From: Dactylellina haptotyla | Taxonomy: Eukaryota; Ascomycota; Orbiliomycetes; Orbiliales; Orbiliaceae | Assembly (NCBI GenBank): GCA_031310005.1 | Contig: CM062383.1 | Location: forward strand, 1,860,001-1,924,000 | Direction: 5' to 3' | DNA length: 64,000 bases | In this document: positions 33,294 to 45,700 of the stretch, piece after piece | Numbering within the stretch: position 1 is the first letter of the stretch | Layout: each line of letters begins with the position of its first letter | The notes under the pieces: generated by a model | Database searches by the model: none | Told to the model about the DNA's origin: nothing | The model's input: only the letters and a program-made list of their open reading frames with translations | Program-made: the position numbers and the translations under genes

Positions 33294-36200
33294 TGACACT
33301 TTTGAGGGTGTCGGAGACTGTAAAGGAGGAGAGGGATCCTGCATCCATCGTTCCAGTGAGTAATTGAGTTTCTGAGGACGTGAACCGCCTGTCATTGTGA
33401 ATTATATCGCTGAAACACGAGATAACGAGTCGCACTGGGTAAAACACGTTGCTTGGAAAGTCGGAAGAACAATTGCTACCGAATGTGATGTCTGAGGAAG
33501 AATGCAGCGAAAGAAAAGAGAATAGCAAAGTGATACTGGAAGAAGCAAAGGGTTTAATGCCTAGTAGATATACTATTGCAAGCTGGAAGGGGCGAAATTA
33601 AAGACGCTGAAAAAGAATCGCACCCGTAATACCAACCTGCTTGTTAATATTAGGGCAACTCTGAATGGTGTAGTGTTAAAGAATGGAGTAGGGTGAACGA
33701 AGAGTCTTCTGAAAGCGGGCGGTGTACAAAAAGAAGGAGCAAATCAATGCAGTCTGTGATGTAGATATATAAAGGCAAGCTCAAAAAAATAGTGAAGAAA
33801 ATGGTTTCTTCGCAGAAGTCTAAATTGCAAGACTTTCCTTGTTCTAATACTGGGTATCAAATGAGAAATAATTGTAATAGATAAAACGAATGACTCTTAG
33901 ACGGGTATCTTAGGGTTGGATATAATGGGTGCAATTAGGCCATGTGGACCGAGTGAGAAAGGAACTACGAGGAGCAAGAATGAGATGTTGAAGGTGTCGG
34001 TACTTTTAGCTGATATTTCCGAAGACGAAAAATCCCGGAACGAATTATCTATTAGCTAGGTGGTTTTGCATATTAGTTGTATGTATCAACCGACAACTTC
34101 AATAGATGATGTAGAGAGTAGACATGATATGTAGTGACGAAAACCGGCGACGAGATATCGAGAATTCCATACCTTATAGACCGACACCGTTGCAAATGAT
34201 GAAATATTTCGTAATTTAAAGCAAAATTAACTTCCTCATCAATGAAATATGGATGTTGAGGCTGAGAAAAGGAGGGTAGATGGTTCTCTATTGGCTCCAA
34301 GAGTCGCCAAAGTCCACCTTCCGCTTGTAGATTCCTTTCGGAGGCGAGATATATCTAGAAACGGGGGCTTTGACCTTTGTGCAAAGGCGAGAGACGCAAC
34401 AACTATGGCTGAAGATAAGGTGAAGACCGTTGCTCACAAAGGTGACCTCCGCAATATATCATGGGTGGAAAAGCGAGGCATAGGCCCGTGGGGCAAGTAT
34501 GGACAAGATGTACCTGATCAACGCACAAGTGCCAAAGAAACAACATGCAACAGAGCAGGGTAGTAAAAGATCTCGTTCCGCTTTCACTAGGAGGAGGGAG
34601 GGAGTAAATCCTTGATGGCTCGGAAAAGATATATCCGAGTTTTATGTAGCAAAATTTAAAAAGGGCATCTGAAGAAGAGTTTGATCTGGGAGGATAGTTG
34701 AACCGTGATAAAGAAAAAGTGTGTGCTGCAGGAGCAACTAGTTCTCGTACCTCCATTATGAATAAATCCCAACCCGAGGAACAGAACGACACAGTTCCTT
34801 TTTAAAAAAAATTTAAACACCCTGAGAGAAAATGGCAACCTTCCAGAACACTAGGATGGCTAGTACCTTTGGTGCCTGTGCACCTTTTCTTTTTTCTTTC
34901 TTTACTCCCTTGCTTCGAGCTGGAGTAGGAGAGGGCTAATATTCTTTTTGGGACACGAAAATGTTAGCTAGCCGCTATGGTGTATGTAGGAGGTTTCTGA
35001 TAATGTACGGTTACGGAGAGAGTAGGAAAGGGAATTCTTTGTTGTGGCTGTTTGATCCCACCGCGTGAACTATGGAACAACTACACTTGATTCTTCCGAA
35101 AGCGAGATCGTTATCAGGAACAGCTTGAAAAGGGAAGTTTCATTTCTTTTTCTAGGTTTCAAAAACTCCTTCCAATTCTATTTAGGAAAGGCGATCGAGG
35201 TTGGTGCGAGGAGAGAGTAATGCATGGTGACAATGTACAGTACCTGAATATCAAAATGCCTTGAGGTGGAGTCTTGAAATGCAGCCTTTTTATTCAGCCG
35301 AAAGGTTTGTAAAATAGTTCCAAGTCAAGGGTTGCTGGGAACGAGATCCTGCCGGTGGAGCACGAGCACAGGCACTACTTACTTGAGTCAATGAGCACGA
35401 GCATTCAGTGCAAGCGTCGGGCGGGCCAAGCTGAGAGCGAATGCGGGAATGCTCTTGTCTTCTCAACATCGATCGAGTATCACTACCTAATGCGGGAATG
35501 CTCTTGTCTTCTCAACATCGATCGAGTATCACTACCTAGGTGCGTGCATAGGATCGGCTGCCGGAGCTCCTCGGTATCTCTCAATCCATCGTCTTCCGTA
35601 TTGGATCGAGGGAGGAGGAGGGGACGGGAGATGCTGCGCGTGGTTGTCTTTTCGGTTGTGGTTGCGAGCAATGTGGGAAGAGAGAGTGGTGGGTATGCGT
35701 GTGTGCACGGGAGAGCGAAAATGGGTGGAGGTCGGTGGGCGTGGGCGTGGGCGTGTGGTTGGTGTGTGCCAACGCTCCGCTCCGGATGCTGGACGGCCCT
35801 GCGACTGGAACCTTTCTTGCTGGCGAAGGTTTGAAGGGCTTCTGAAGCACCCACCGCAGTCCTGCTTTAATTAATCACAGCGGAGGCAGACAGGATGATA
35901 TCATGGATCAAAGGACCGACCGGGACACACGAAGAAACACAAACACGAGCGGGCGTCCTCGGCTATGCGCTCTGGCCCCGGCACCACAGCTACATGTACA
36001 TGTACCTCCCACCACCTCCCACTCACCATGGTCTGGCCTGCTCCGAGGTGCCCTGAAACACGCCCTCCGAAGCAACCTATCGCTGCCCTTCTGCTGCCGC
36101 AAACGTGGTTCTCACGAGGAAAAGATGGGACGAAATTATCAAGTGCCGCTGGCTGAGACGGCATTATCTGTGGATTTGCAAAGAGCCTCACGGATGGCCT

Positions 36201-37104
36201 CGGCCTCATTTCAAACCGCAATTTTTACGCCCCGTGCAGCTTGCCGTGAAGGGGTTCCCTTGGATCGAAGCAGCTCTAGAACCATACTTGTGCTCCTGTG
36301 ATGAAACCGAGAAACACTCGAGGGCCTTGCCGGTATTGCAGACACCCTGCAATTATAAACGATAATGTTGCAGCAGCTCGCGATGCTATATATGCATATA
36401 TTGCTTGCTAAGGTGCCTATAAGCAGGGCGCATTGCTCGGAAACAGCTGGCGGATAGCGTATTGCTCGCGATGTATCGCCCGGTGCCACCAGCTCCCCTT
36501 CGGATGCTGCAGTCCCGAGCATCGGATGTGATATTAGCCTGAGAGGTGTGTCTTTATACTCGACGAAAACTCTCGCGAACACGGAGATGGCGACACTAGA
36601 AATCCATATTCCCGGGTTAAATCGCACCTCTGGCTATAAAAGCAGGAACATATAGCTGTTGTTTCGACCGTCGAAACTCCCAGATTAGCCTCTTTCTCCT
36701 CCTGAGGAAGGAAGGACATTAACCTTCTCCAAACTCGCATGCAGTCGATGCAACAACGACCAGCCTACTGGTCGAAGGGGGTCGTTGATAAGATGGAATG
36801 CAGTGTAACCATCGGCTGCGGGATTTAATTCCATCGTCGTCATCCTGATTCTGCTTCTTGTGAGTTCTGCACAGTACATATGTACGGTATCCGTCCAATA
36901 TAATGTCCAATACAATGTGCATGTACCCGCACACGCACGCAGACCCGCTCCTTCGCCCGAAGCGCGTTGTTGTTGTTGTTGGCCGCAGCAGAGGTCCCAG
37001 CAGCGCGTAAACCGGCGCCGGCCCCGCCATCGCTGCCTTCCTTCCCACCACCCGCATCGACATCCCAACTCTGTTTCCCAGATCATGAACCCCGGAAGCT
37101 AGAG
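33294..37104. other. 3.8 kb gene-poor region
   Basis: Promoter side of both GTR2 and MIS12. Frames at 34403-34792 and 35355-35834 have no family look; the second spans a tandem repeat. Apart from that repeat I see nothing definite. Confidence 0.4.
35441..35538. repeat. Perfect 49-bp tandem duplication
   Basis: 35441-35489 is repeated exactly at 35490-35538; both copies start ATGCGGGAATGCTC and end ATCACTACCTA. A perfect match over 49 bases points to a recent event or an assembly artefact. Confidence 0.95.
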
Positions 37105-38206
37105 ATGAGCGGCATAGACCCAAAGACCACCAGCCTCATTACCGAGCACTTGTCGTTCACTCCCCTCGTATGTTGTCGCCCTTGCCCGCCATCCTGGCCC
37201 CTCTCCATAGCTAACGCGACGCCCGAGCTTACAGGAAGTTGTTGATGATATCATCAATGCAGCCAACGAGTCCGTATATGGCACCGTCCAACAGCTCGAA
37301 AATTACCTACGATCCTCTGGGCCTTCTGCCTTGGGCTACGTCGCAGACGGCTCCATCGCCGAAACGGATGAGGATGGCGGTGAGATCTTCGACGATGCAT
37401 CCATGAATGAGATGCAACAAGGTCTCCACATGTTGGAGATGCTCATGGAGAGCAAAGTCGACAAAGCTTATGATCAATTCGAAGTCTACGTTTTACGAAA
37501 TATATTCTCCGTTCCGCAAGACATAAGGGATTGGATGAGATTGAGGCATCACGATGTAAGCACCGGTTGGAAGCCCCTGGTAACCTAGCGACCAAGCTCG
37601 CACTTACACGAGTTTGCCACCTAGAACATCAAGCTTATCAGGTCTACTTCAATCGATCCGACAAAAGATGCCACCCCGGAATCCCTGGCCCACATTCGTC
37701 GCCAGCTCCAAGAAACCACAGCTATATATCGATTTCTTAGAGCTGATGTATCACGTAACGACAAGATTATCAAATCTTTGCATAACCTTCTAAATCCATC
37801 TCCCACTAATGACAGCCCTCTCGCGTTCCTGCTTGCTCCAAATGCGGCTACTCAAAGCATCAAATCCTTTGGTGAGGACACAGAATTCGCGGCGGTGCAG
37901 GTTAAGGAGCTACACCGTGTAGTCGCAGAATTAAAAAAGCAGGCAGCAGATGTCTTTGGTGAGAGTGACGATGGGGCGATGGATCTGGACCCTCCTGCCC
38001 CTGGCGGGCCAAGGGAGAAGCAATGGAACAGGGCATTATATGTCGAGAAGATGAGCCGACGGCATTTGGAGAAAGCCCGCGGATTGTCACTTACGGATGA
38101 GGGAGCCCTTAAAAGTGGCGGTGAGTTGCTCGGTGAGAGGAAGTCTGAGGCAGATGTAACAGCGCTTGAGGGCGTCCTCGGCAAGATTGCCGACAGCTCC
38201 AAGTGA
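37105..38206 (+). CDS. mis12: Mis12/Mtw1 kinetochore protein
   Basis: Three exons, 37105-37167, 37235-37555 and 37625-38206, give 321 aa. The product is the core of the MIND complex, which links centromeric chromatin to the Ndc80 microtubule-binding complex. The start TTSLITEHLSFTPLEVVDDI, seen only after joining exons 1 and 2, is the conserved Mis12 N-terminal helix; NAANESVYGTVQQLE follows. Coiled-coil-like helices fill residues 70-150 (MNEMQQGLHMLEMLMESKVD) and 205-240. The C-terminal part is charged, with a helical end. Introns are 67 and 69 nt; both acceptors follow the family match. Only the spliced form shows the family; single frames do not. Confidence 0.88.
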
Positions 38207-38601
38207 ATCCTGAAATTCTCATATTCAGCTACACAATAAGTTTGCTCTCCAGTTTGAGTTCGGTATGGTTTGCTTTTGGTGTTTTCTTTCATGATACCCC
38301 CCTTCTTGATGTTAAAGTAGATGGTCAAAGGTTATAACTCCAGTAAAGTAAACCTCAGATAGGGCCTGATTCTAAAGCAGCGTACTAGTAGTTTTTTCAA
38401 TGAATCATGGTACGAGACATATCAATGGTGGGAAGACACAGCATTCAGAGGAACACCTTACTCTCTAATCATTGCTAGATCCCCGGAATGAGGAGGACAA
38501 GGCGCACTTATAACTCCGCGAACAATGCTAAAATGCTACAACCCAAATCCATAAAACTGATAGTCTATCTCGAATAAAACCAACGCCTATATGTCCGACG
38601 A
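38207..38601. terminator. Convergent 3' region of MIS12 and the OSGIN-like gene
   Basis: 395 bases between two facing stop codons, AT-rich, no coding signal. It should hold the poly-A sites of both genes, but none was pinned down. Confidence 0.4.
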
Positions 38602-40547
38602 TCACACCATCACGCACTTGGAGCCTCGCTTCCTAGCTTTTGCTTCAAAAATGCCGTCAACTTCGGGCTCGGAGACCGAGGAAGTATCCGACGCCGCAGT
38701 TGAGGATTCCGACGACTCCAACATTGGAATTTGATTCGAGATGATTCTGCCAGCAGAATACACACACCCCCCCATCCCGAACCGAACCAACGAGTCCCCA
38801 GTTAGACTACCGACTATGAAAACATTGGGAGCCACCTCAATGTTCTCTTCTACCTTTCCTCTCAGGCTGTTATGCTGAACCCATACTTTCCCAGCGGTGT
38901 TGGATGTTGTAGGGTGTAACATTGGCCGCCTAGACTTAGCTGAATGTCTCCTTGTTGATATCCTAGTAATTGGCAAACTCATCTCATTGGGTTTAGCGGT
39001 AGGGTCTGCGCTATAACATTCGAGATTCTTGATACCGATTTCTTTGCATAAAACGGGTGCAAGGTAATCCAGTCTACCTCTTCGTCCAATGCACACCTTA
39101 ATATCTGCAACTTTGATTGTACTCGTTTGTTCTTCGTCGTGGTCAGATTTCCAAGAGATTTTTATTACTCCCCCCGAGGTAGTCTCAATTACATTTCCAT
39201 TTGGGAATCCTTTATACCATATGTCTGTCGTTACTTTCTTGAGAGCCGCTTCCTTCATGTGCTGGTAGACATCAGCGTATCCCGGGTACGCCTGAGGATG
39301 ACATCCTCGTAACGGCGACGGTCTTTCTTCGGGATCCCATCGGTAAATGTGAACAACAGGTCGCTTTCTCTGGTTACACAGGATTGCATCAGCTGCAGTG
39401 TAACCTGAGCCAACTACCAAAAGTGGCAACTCTGCAGGTTTCTTGTTTTCTTTGCTGGTAGCCACATTCGGACCTTGTGGGTTGCGTAATGGCGACTTGG
39501 TGGCTTCAGGCGCGGATTCCAGGAAAGGGGCGTACACCGGAGGTGGTAGAAGTCGATGTGAAAATATCCCTGTTGCAAGAACGACATTTCGACAACGGAT
39601 TACATGTGCTGGTGCCGCAGTAGGGTCTGACAATATCGACTCGGGTTTGTTTTTAAGTTTAATAGATACCAAAAAGTTGAATCCGGATGTATCTTCCATC
39701 CGCTCCACGTTAGTTACGCTGGTACCAGGATAGAGAACATCTTCAATTCCAGCCTTTCGAGGATAAGCTGCATAGTAGTCCGCTACTAGTCTTCTCGTTG
39801 GACGATAGTATGTATCCATCTCTTTGTGGTATTTTGATCGGTAGTGGTCACTAAAAGAGTAACCAGGAAGCGAGAGCAAATCGGCGTAACTATAAATATC
39901 ACAGAAAGCTCAACATTAATAATCGTGTCGGAAACGATATGCCTGTTGATAAGATGGATATACCTTAGTGTCTTGAGACCATTGTCACTTTCTTCGTCCT
40001 CTTCATCCCCAAACCATACCTCATCACCGGCCCACTGCCCTCCAGCCTTAGGTTCTTCCCCCAATATCACATGCGGGACTACTTCCGTAGCGGCCTTCCT
40101 CCAGCTGATACGGCTTTTGCTGTCCTCTAGATCGATGTCTGCTAGCGGGCGTAATAGAGTGTCTAAGAGTGTATTCAACGGCAAGGCAGCTGTTGAATAT
40201 GACATAGAGGAAGCAGCTGGGAAATGACAAGTGAGATCCGCATAGTCCTTTGGACTCTGCAAAACATCGTATAATGGAACGTCCCGCACCTTCTCATAGA
40301 TAGGAGCGATACCGACTTTCTTGAGAAGTTTCTTGTGTAGCACCAAATCCGGGTGGGGATCAGATGATGTGTACCATGGTTCATTACCATGCAAAAGGTA
40401 ACTGAGAGCTAACGCGGAAGGACCATTTCCTGACGCACGAATCGAAATGTTAGCCCTGTCCGTATCTTCTATTCTGTGTTTGACAGTTGCTGATGCCATG
40501 CAAGATGTTCTTGTATGCATCCGATCACAGTAGGCAGAGGCTCTCAT
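38602..40547 (-). CDS. OSGIN-like FAD/NAD(P)-binding flavoprotein
   Basis: Two exons, 40547-39964 and 39889-38602, joined across a 74-nt intron; 623 aa. The protein resembles the oxidative-stress growth-inhibitor (OSGIN) type of flavin monooxygenase-like enzymes. A dinucleotide motif GNGPSALALSYLLHG lies at 40-54, followed by GNEPWY and SDPHPDLVLHKKLL. A second nucleotide site VVGSGYTAADAIL lies at about 350-363, after RNVVLATGIFSHRLLP, the usual ATG motif. Near the end FIVGSLTGDSLVRFGMGGC matches the last FAD-contact region. The tail is Ser-rich and ends KARKRGSKCVMV; a Cys four residues from the end gives a CVMV terminus of CaaX type, so prenylation is possible. ATG 40499 is an alternative start. 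The reaction and substrate are not known. Confidence 0.83.
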
Positions 40548-42758
40548 GGTTGTAACCCTGATTTATAAGCTGCAGCTACCACGATGTTATCTCAAAAAGA
40601 AATGTGTATGGGCGCTATTGGGCACATACCGATGATAACTGTGTCGGTCTTACTGACCTGCGAAATGTTTGACAGTATTGCGCCATTGTCCTGGCCAGTG
40701 GGAGTTGCTCTGCCTGTTTTCAATTTAAACCCGCACGAGCCCATGCTACCAATGGTCTCGATGTCCCTTTTTACCATTTCCCCTCTTCTCTTATCTCCCT
40801 TACGCAAAAACTAAGCCTTCTCGAAATTCCGCAAGATAGTAAATACTCAAAGATGATGCCGATATAACCTTGTTCAACTATTTAATTTCGAAACATCAAC
40901 CACAACACAGATTGGTGCTTCGATTTCTGTTTTGGGAGAGGGATTCGTTTTGGTTACGTTGCACCTTCAAATTGGATTCGGATGGGGGACAAGTAGATTA
41001 CTCGGATTGAAAAGGAACAAAAGAACTCAACAGAAGAGAAAAAACCAAAAGAATTCGGATATGAATTTCTGTCCCACGATATAAGATATAATCGAAAACA
41101 GCTCTTCCTAGGCTATCCGAGTTCTTTTCACCTTTCCGAAGAGGAGGGTTGTTATGCCGGGCTCCTTCGCTTTTCTGCTTCAGATGGCCCGAAAAAATTT
41201 GTGCTGCTACCTTTGATTTATAATCCTCCTGCGGTTTTCGTGCAATAGAAGATTATTGAGCTATTGCGGCGGGAGCACCGGGATCAGGGTTAGCTCGAGA
41301 AATTTATCTTTTGTTTCTCTTTTCGTTTCCTTTTCTGCGAAAAATTTACGTCTCAAACTAGCCGAAGATCGGAAGCTTTAAATTAATACTTTCATATGAA
41401 GGAGATACAAGGAACAGATAGAAAAAGTTCTACGAGCTCGAGCACCCCGAGTTTTGCGGAGAGTCCCATCCTATGTCATACTCTGGTGATCGGATTGATA
41501 TCGAAAATGTTCTTGAATTTCCCTGAACACCATCATGCAGGGCAACTCTAACTGCATCGTTGACACCATTTCTAACAAATAAGAAAGCGAGAATTTCCAG
41601 CGTGATATCCATGAGTAAGCCGTGAGAGATGCAAAATAGCCCATGCCCATTTCCCCCGCGTGAGCCGAAGGAATATAGAACCTTCCCTGTAAAGATTATT
41701 TTGCTCGTGGAACGAATCAAGGCAGTCATACAAAGGGGTAGAATACCGACATCATTTGCTTAATTACATGGAGGATAGTTGTCATTCTATTGGCGATAGG
41801 CTAACCACCAGCTCTTTTATCAAGGATCGCCGTGTGGGGGCCATCGCGCATCACCGTTTCTTTTACTTAATTTAAGGTTGTGAAATGTAGTTTGGATGGT
41901 CTTTGGGCAAAAAAAAGTCTGCGCGAGTCCAGGGTGTAAAGTGTTCGGACAAGGCCATTCGGTCCAATCGAACCCCCGCCACAACATATGCTAGTGGCTA
42001 GCTCGAAGTTTGTTAACTAAAGGATGAACTATTTTAAGCCACAATCATCATTTTGCTAGATTCTAGATCTCATATTTCGGGAATGAACTAGAAATGGCAT
42101 ATAACCTAGTTTACTCGCCGATAACAATGCCTAAGAATTCAAGGACTTTTGCCGTGCTCTTATAAAGCTCACTATGTGACGTTACCGAAGTTAACTGGCG
42201 TGTACAAGCCCTTTAAACTAGTGTATTCTCAATGAAAGTTTGATATAAAACCACAAATATAACTTGATATGTATATATGTATGTTTGCGATTAAGATATC
42301 AGATTGTAACGTGGAATGGAAAGGGACCTAAGTGCTATGATATAGGATATCCACAAAAAAGGAAATTAAAGAAGATAAAACCAGTAGAGTGACCATTGCA
42401 TTGCCCAAATGTTGGCTGAAGTAGGATTAAAGAATGTTCCTTAGAAATGAGCAAAAGCTTGTCACGATTTTGAAAACCCATCAGCAAGCATCGATGTGCG
42501 GATAAAGATAGCAGATAAAAAGAGGCGCCTGGTAAGGACCCAACAGCAATATCAAAGGTGTCTAGACATGATGATTTCCGTTTAAAAAATAAGCCAAGAA
42601 AAGTCCCTAGTATGTTACATAGAAGCAGAAAAGATAAATATAACTAATAATAAAAGTATTCATTAATTTCGTAAAGTTTGGATATCGTTATACTCCTGTT
42701 TTGATTTGGAGAAGTTTTGGGTCATGATAATTTTCTGCCTGAACATTGTGCGCTGAGA
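40548..42758. other. 2.2 kb intergenic region
   Basis: Lies between the start of the OSGIN-like gene and the 3' end of the histidine kinase. No supported gene; a 99-codon minus-strand frame at 41430-41729 has no motif. Confidence 0.4.
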
Positions 42759-45700
42759 TCAATGCTGCGATAGATATGTAAGATGCGATTGCTGATACTC
42801 CGCTATGACGCTTGAGAGTTCCGAAAATTTTATCGGTTTAGTAAAGAACCTATCACAACCCGCGATTAAAGCCTCCGATTCATTGCTTGAGCCAGTAAGC
42901 GCGATTATAAATGCCCGTTTCTGTCGGCTTTCCGTGCGTTCGATGTCTCTGATGGCCTTTACAGCGTCAAGACCAGACATTACTGGTAGTTGTAGATCTA
43001 TATGACTTAAATTAGCTTCATTGAAACGAATCGCACAAAGTGTGAGAATCGGGCTTACCCATTAGTATTATGTCGTACCCCGCGGCGCGCCGTCTAAAAG
43101 TTTCAAGGGCTTGGAGCCCATTGAGCGCCTCACTAAATGAAAATCCCTTCTTCGTCATATAGGTTGTCATCAACTTGACCTAATTAGTGAATTATCTAAA
43201 TATTATGTAAATATAGTCTCAAAATCCATACCTTCATTGTTGTTGGGTTATCATCTACCAAGAGAATTGATGGCATTCCGGAGAGTATTCGCAACTCTTC
43301 GATAATATCTTCCGGTTTTTTTGCAGCAATTTTTATTTGTGGAGAGGAACTGGGCGATGCTTCGTCGCCATCGGCTGAAGCATTTAGGCTTTGCCATTGA
43401 GCCCAAGATTTAGGCCGTAGCGGGTTGTCCTTTTCGATTACAGGCGATGCAAAAGGGGGCCTATCGATTTCGACTCCTTCGCCAATTAGAGCACCATCTA
43501 CGAGGTGGTGAATTCCATGATGCATATGAGAACCTTGAGACATTGGCGCTAACATGCTCTTACTATCCCGATGCATGATTCCTGATATACTTTGCATTGA
43601 AGCTTGCGTTTGCGCTTGAGCTTTCAGCCGTATTGCTTGAAAGTCTTCCAGGAACGGTATTGACTTTTGTCTCCCCGGGGAAGATGACATCGGAACAGCG
43701 CTTGACCCCGCAGCCGGTGCTATAGGACCTACGCCCGCAACATAGACCACCGGTTCACTCGAGGAGCTCCCAGACCTGACTGGCGGTGATATCCTTACGG
43801 CACCAGTAGGTATATCATCTTCAATAGCCGAGGCAAAGCTTTTCTCGCGATCCATAATGGGACGCGAAAATGAACTCCACGAGCGGTATATTCCAGTCCG
43901 GCCAGAGGAACTCGAAGAATGAGAAGATCTCCTAGAGCTATGAGTCCTTGTCAAGCAAAAAAGAAGCGCTTTTGCAAGCTTTTTAGGCCCACAAGGCTTA
44001 GATGCAAAATCAAGTATACCTCCTTTTTCAGCTAATGTTAGGTTTGACATGTCGACCCGAGCAGCATTAGAGCACAGAATGATCACTGGCGGCTTTTGAC
44101 CCTTCACTCCCAGCTGCGATAGAAGCGGTGATGTCTCATTCGCGACTAGAACATCTACCCTACCAATAAATTCCATGAGAGATACAGCTGTATCTTCTTC
44201 GACTGCATTCATCCCATACCAATCCTTGGAGCACTTGGCCAGAGAGCTCTTCAGCAATCTCATTGCTGGGATGGAGTTATTGAAGCCCAAAAATGCAATG
44301 GTTTTCTTTGCAGCGGCCGCCCGTGCTCGACCAACCACTTCCAATGCCTCTTCTTTCTCCTTAGGACTCGAAGTTGTACTGTCAGGGAGATTTGAAGATC
44401 GATGGAGAATGAGATTGACAGTAACTTCTGTCCCAACACCCAATTCCGATTTGACATCGATTGTTCCACCTAAAATATCCAAGATTTGGCGAACGATACT
44501 CATACCTAAGCCTGTACCGGAGCTCATGGCATTTTCCTGACTGAACGGAACGTATAGCTTTGTCTTTAAAAACTCTCGAGAGATACCACGACCAGAGTCC
44601 GAAACTGTCAGCCTCACCTTGGTTTTGGTGTTTCCTGTGTCTGTTTGCTCGGCTTCGTCTTCAAAATATGGCTCAGCTTCCAGTTTCACTTTGACGTATC
44701 CTTTATCCGTATACTTGAGAGCGTTTCCAACTAGATTCATCACAACTCTTCGAAATCCACCAACCTCCGTCCGAAAATGCCAATCACCTATTCGATCAAT
44801 GTCGATAATAACCTCAATGTCCCGTTTCGGATTTGTTCTATTCAAAGGGGTCTTTCGAGATGTCTCGCCATTTGGGCTGACAGAGGCGTCCGGCTGAAGC
44901 GGAATTATGTCTGTTGTGCTTGCATTTTCGAGAACGATATGGCTGTTAATACCTCTGAAATCGAACCCGGCATATATACCTTCTACAACCTCTTCCGTCA
45001 CAGCCGCTAGGTCCACATCTTGTACAACTTGTGTATCTAATTTGTCGGAAAGAGGGCTAGCTTGCATGTTTTTGCGATCGTTTTGAAGTCGATTGAGTTT
45101 TGAGAAGTCGAGCACGTGGTTTAGGGTATCCAAAAGGGTCCTGCCGCAGCTTTCAATTGCTGTTAAAAAGTCCCTTTGAAGGGTGTCAAGTCTTGTATCG
45201 TCAAGAAGCTCCGCAGAAGCTAGAATGCCGTGCAATGGTGACCTCAGTTCGTGCGAAATATTTGATATGAATGCACCTTTAGCACGATCCGCCGAAAGGG
45301 TATCCAATCTGACAACCTCTGACATAATCAAACGGCCGAATGTCTTGAGATATCCAATTTCCTCTTTCACAAAAACTCTCTTACTTTGTGTGGTCCAAAC
45401 AAAGCAAGATGCGTAGGGGATGTCGGCAGATTCATAAAGCGGCACAAATATGCAACTCGTACTGCCAGGTAGAAAAGCTGCGAGGTTCTTTCTTACATAC
45501 TCAGGCCGCCGCCTTAGGTTTGCTATTTCGTCATCAACAGAGCTATTCGCGTCACTTCCGGGAGGCGATAGAGCCGAGTGGTTATTGGATTCCTCCTCTT
45601 CTCCAGAACTAATCTCTCCATCGGCATCGTAGCTAAAAATCTTTCCGGCTGGATAGCTGACAAATAATTCGTCTAGAAACAGATTACCGAGCGGTCCGGT

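Noticed and set aside
35355-35834. 159-codon frame spanning the tandem duplication
   Set aside because: The repeat is read in two different phases within the frame, giving unrelated peptides; no sign of selection on the protein.
41930-42000. Second T-loop-like motif on the minus strand
   Set aside because: Stem bases do not match and no anticodon arm is present.
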